NCBI GenBank assembly: GCA_003543135.1
Contig: DPJG01000027.1
Coordinates: forward strand, 302,941-366,940
DNA length: 64,000 bases
Source: Rheinheimera sp.
GTDB lineage: Bacteria; Pseudomonadota; Gammaproteobacteria; Enterobacterales; Alteromonadaceae
Direction: 5' to 3'
The notes below the pieces were generated by a model. The model did no database searches. It saw only the letters and a program-made list of their open reading frames with translations, and was not told where the DNA came from. Shown one piece after another: positions 62,196 to 64,000 of the stretch. How positions within the stretch are numbered: the stretch's first letter is position 1; every line of letters begins with the position of its first letter. A program made the position numbers and the translations under genes.

Positions 62196-63452
62196 ATGGC
62201 GTTATTAGTGGTATTGGGATACGTCTGGCCGGAGCCGGCTTCGTCTGCTGCCGGTTGGCGGATGTTAAGTTTGCTGGAAATGTATCGCGCTCAGGGCTGG
62301 CAGGTGATTTTTGCCAGTGCCGCTGAGCGCGGGCCACACCGTGCTGATTTAACAGCCCTTGGTATCCGCGAAGTGAATATCGCGCTCAATTGCAGCAGCT
62401 TCGACCACTGGATTGCAGAGCTGCAGCCCGATGTGGTGCTGTTTGACCGTTTTATGCTCGAAGAGCAGTTTGGCTGGCGGGTCGAAGCCGCTTGCCCCAA
62501 TGCCTTAAGGCTGCTCGATAGTGAAGATTTGCATTTTTTGCGGGCTGCACGGCAACAGGCTTTTAAAGAAAAACGGCAACTGCAACCTTTAGATCTTCAT
62601 TCAGAGCTAGCGATGCGGGAAATTGCTGCCATTTTGCGTTCGGATCTGACACTGACCATTTCCGAATATGAAATGACGTTATTGCAGCAACAATTTCAGC
62701 TACCCGCCAGCCAGTTGCTGTATTGCCCCTTTTTATTAAAACAGCAGGCAACTTTGGCCTTGCCAGATTTTGATGAGCGAAAACATTTTGTTTTTATTGG
62801 CAATTTTCGCCATGAGCCCAACTGGCAGGCGGTATTGTGGCTGCAACAAATCTGGCCTTTGATCAGAGCTCAGCTACCTGGTGTTGAGCTGCATATTTAT
62901 GGTGCTTATCCGCCGCCCAAAGCCACTGCGCTTCACAACAACAAACAAGGTTTTTTGATCAAAGGCTGGGCCGATGATGCGCACCAGGTGCTGCGTCAGG
63001 CCAGAGTCTGCCTTGCTCCTTTGCCTTTTGGTGCTGGTCTTAAGGGTAAATTTATTGATGCGATGCAAAATGGCACCCCCAGTGTCACCACGGCTATTGG
63101 GGCTGAAAGCATGTGTTTAGAGGGGGCCTTTGCCGGCCTGGTGGCAGAGGATAACCACAGTATTGCCGGTGCGGCAGTGCGGCTTTATCAGGATGAAGCG
63201 TTGTGGCAGGCATCACAGCAACAAGGTTTTGCGATTTTGCAGCAAAAGTTTGCTTTTGAAGCGCTGCAGCCCGGAGTCTGGCAACAACTGGAACAGGTCA
63301 GGGCAAATCTAAGCCGGCACAGGGCACAACATTTTATCGGCGCCATGCTCAGACAACATCAATTTCGCAGTACCAAGTTTATGGGCCAGTGGATTGAAGC
63401 CAAAACCAAACTGGCCGCACTTGAACAATTATCCGGAGCAGAACAACAATGA
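62196..63452 (+). CDS. GT4/GT1-like glycosyltransferase
   Basis: ATG at 62196 is set by GGAGG 6 bases upstream; the open frame to 62112 lacks a site. The 418-residue GT-B protein begins LLVVLGYVWPEPASSAAGWR and has ALRLLDSEDLHFLRAAR, then FVFIGNFRHEPNWQAVLWLQ, LHIYGAYPP and the donor-site APLPFGAGLKGKFIDAMQNG. It is probably cytoplasmic. It overlaps the Nif3-like gene by 4 bases. It lies far from the main polysaccharide locus, so its pathway is open. Confidence 0.85.
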   Translation: MALLVVLGYVWPEPASSAAGWRMLSLLEMYRAQGWQVIFASAAERGPHRADLTALGIREVNIALNCSSFDHWIAELQPDVVLFDRFMLEEQFGWRVEAACPNALRLLDSEDLHFLRAARQQAFKEKRQLQPLDLHSELAMREIAAILRSDLTLTISEYEMTLLQQQFQLPASQLLYCPFLLKQQATLALPDFDERKHFVFIGNFRHEPNWQAVLWLQQIWPLIRAQLPGVELHIYGAYPPPKATALHNNKQGFLIKGWADDAHQVLRQARVCLAPLPFGAGLKGKFIDAMQNGTPSVTTAIGAESMCLEGAFAGLVAEDNHSIAGAAVRLYQDEALWQASQQQGFAILQQKFAFEALQPGVWQQLEQVRANLSRHRAQHFIGAMLRQHQFRSTKFMGQWIEAKTKLAALEQLSGAEQQ

Positions 63453-64000
63453 CTCAGCCAACAAAGAGCATCAGCCGGCAACAATTACAGCAAATGCTGG
63501 AAGAAAAACTGGGTGCCAGCCGCATCAAAGACTATTGCCCCAATGGCTTGCAGGTGGAAGGCAAAAGCCAGATCCAAAAGGTGGTGACTGGGGTGACGGC
63601 GTCACAAAAACTGCTGGATGCTGCAGTAGCTGCTGGAGCGGACGCCATTCTGGTGCACCATGGTTATTTCTGGAAAGGCGAAGATTATGTGGTGACAGGC
63701 ATGAAAAAACGCCGGCTGCAAACCCTGCTGAACCACGATATCAATTTGTTGGCTTATCATTTGCCGCTTGATATTCAGCCCGAGCTTGGTAATAACGCCC
63801 GCCTTGGCCAGTTGCTGCAGCTTGAAAATGTGCGGCCTTTGACTGTAGCTGAGCCTTTGGGTGTTGTGATGCTGGGGGATGTGCCATCTTGCCATCAAAG
63901 CCGAAGTGCCAAAGACTGGGCCGCTGTTCTTGAGACCCTGTTACAGCGTCAGCCACTGGTGCACCCTGCCGGGCCTGCCACTATTAACACTATCGGCTGG
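63449..64000 (+). CDS. Nif3-like dinuclear metal centre protein, partial
   Basis: The first 184 residues of a Nif3/YbgI-family protein run off the right edge. Typical blocks are DYCPNGLQVEG near residue 30-40, and ILVHHGYFWKGE near 71-82 with metal-binding histidines. The expected aspartate-containing AYHLPLDI follows. The family forms hexameric rings and has been called a GTP cyclohydrolase I type 2-like protein; the true activity is uncertain. It starts by ATGA overlap inside the end of the glycosyltransferase gene. Confidence 0.93.
   Translation, partial: MTQPTKSISRQQLQQMLEEKLGASRIKDYCPNGLQVEGKSQIQKVVTGVTASQKLLDAAVAAGADAILVHHGYFWKGEDYVVTGMKKRRLQTLLNHDINLLAYHLPLDIQPELGNNARLGQLLQLENVRPLTVAEPLGVVMLGDVPSCHQSRSAKDWAAVLETLLQRQPLVHPAGPATINTIGW

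Overview
The window is a contiguous stretch of a gammaproteobacterial chromosome. Coding density is high, base composition is near 50 percent G+C, and there is no prophage, CRISPR array or intact insertion sequence. Two syntenic blocks are typical of the class: nudJ-mnmA-hflD-purB, and cspD / clpS-clpA / infA-bpt-aat-trxB. Other signs are a monomeric NADP isocitrate dehydrogenase, a leucine-type amino-acid dehydrogenase, small families such as DUF3581 and DUF4826, and CTGT-N8-ACAG LexA boxes. Together they suggest the Alteromonadales/Chromatiaceae neighbourhood, most like Rheinheimera or Alishewanella. That placement is inference from memory of gene families, not from a search.

Layout. 1-9.6 kb holds mixed single genes: a membrane protein cut by the left edge, xthA, a YgjP-type metallopeptidase, deoC, a receiver-TPR response regulator, tRNA-Tyr, YchJ and VC2046-like proteins, a SulA-like SOS inhibitor behind two LexA boxes, DUF3581, YciI and galE. 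9.6-21.4 kb holds a TPR-GGDEF diguanylate cyclase and a recC-recB-recD operon whose three proteins are all longer than in E. coli. 21.4-24.9 kb holds a LysR regulator divergent from an M24 aminopeptidase, then uppP.

25.0-37.5 kb is a Wzx/Wzy-type surface-polysaccharide locus. The leftward arm is wecA, a flippase, a nitroreductase-like protein and a polysaccharide pyruvyl transferase. The rightward arm is a GT4 glycosyltransferase, a WecG-like transferase, a GT2 glycosyltransferase, and Wzz-like, Wzy-like and second flippase genes. A WecC dehydrogenase converges on it. WecA would start the chain with GlcNAc-PP-undecaprenol, WecC would make UDP-ManNAcA, and the WecG-like enzyme would add it. 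The remaining enzymes would extend, pyruvylate, flip and polymerise the repeat unit. UppP just outside recycles the carrier lipid, and GalE at 8.5 kb could supply hexoses.

37.6-47.4 kb holds a DUF218 protein, a secreted S9 peptidase, a leucine dehydrogenase-like enzyme, DUF4826, RoxA, purB, hflD, mnmA and nudJ. 47.8-56.4 kb holds icd, then the cold-shock/Clp/N-end-rule block (cspD, clpS, clpA, infA, bpt, aat) and trxB. ClpS-ClpA read N-degrons, and Bpt and Aat create them, so this is one functional unit. 56.5-64 kb holds a two-component-regulator-propeller sensor kinase, a secreted subtilase, a hemolysin-III-family protein, a glycosyltransferase and a Nif3-like protein cut by the right edge.

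The most interesting points are the nitroreductase/pyruvyl-transferase couple, the presence of two flippases in one polysaccharide locus, a hydratase-like motif in DUF3581, the doubled LexA box at the SulA-like gene, and the sensor kinase with no partner regulator in view. I did not find a clearly unprecedented defence or mobile system.
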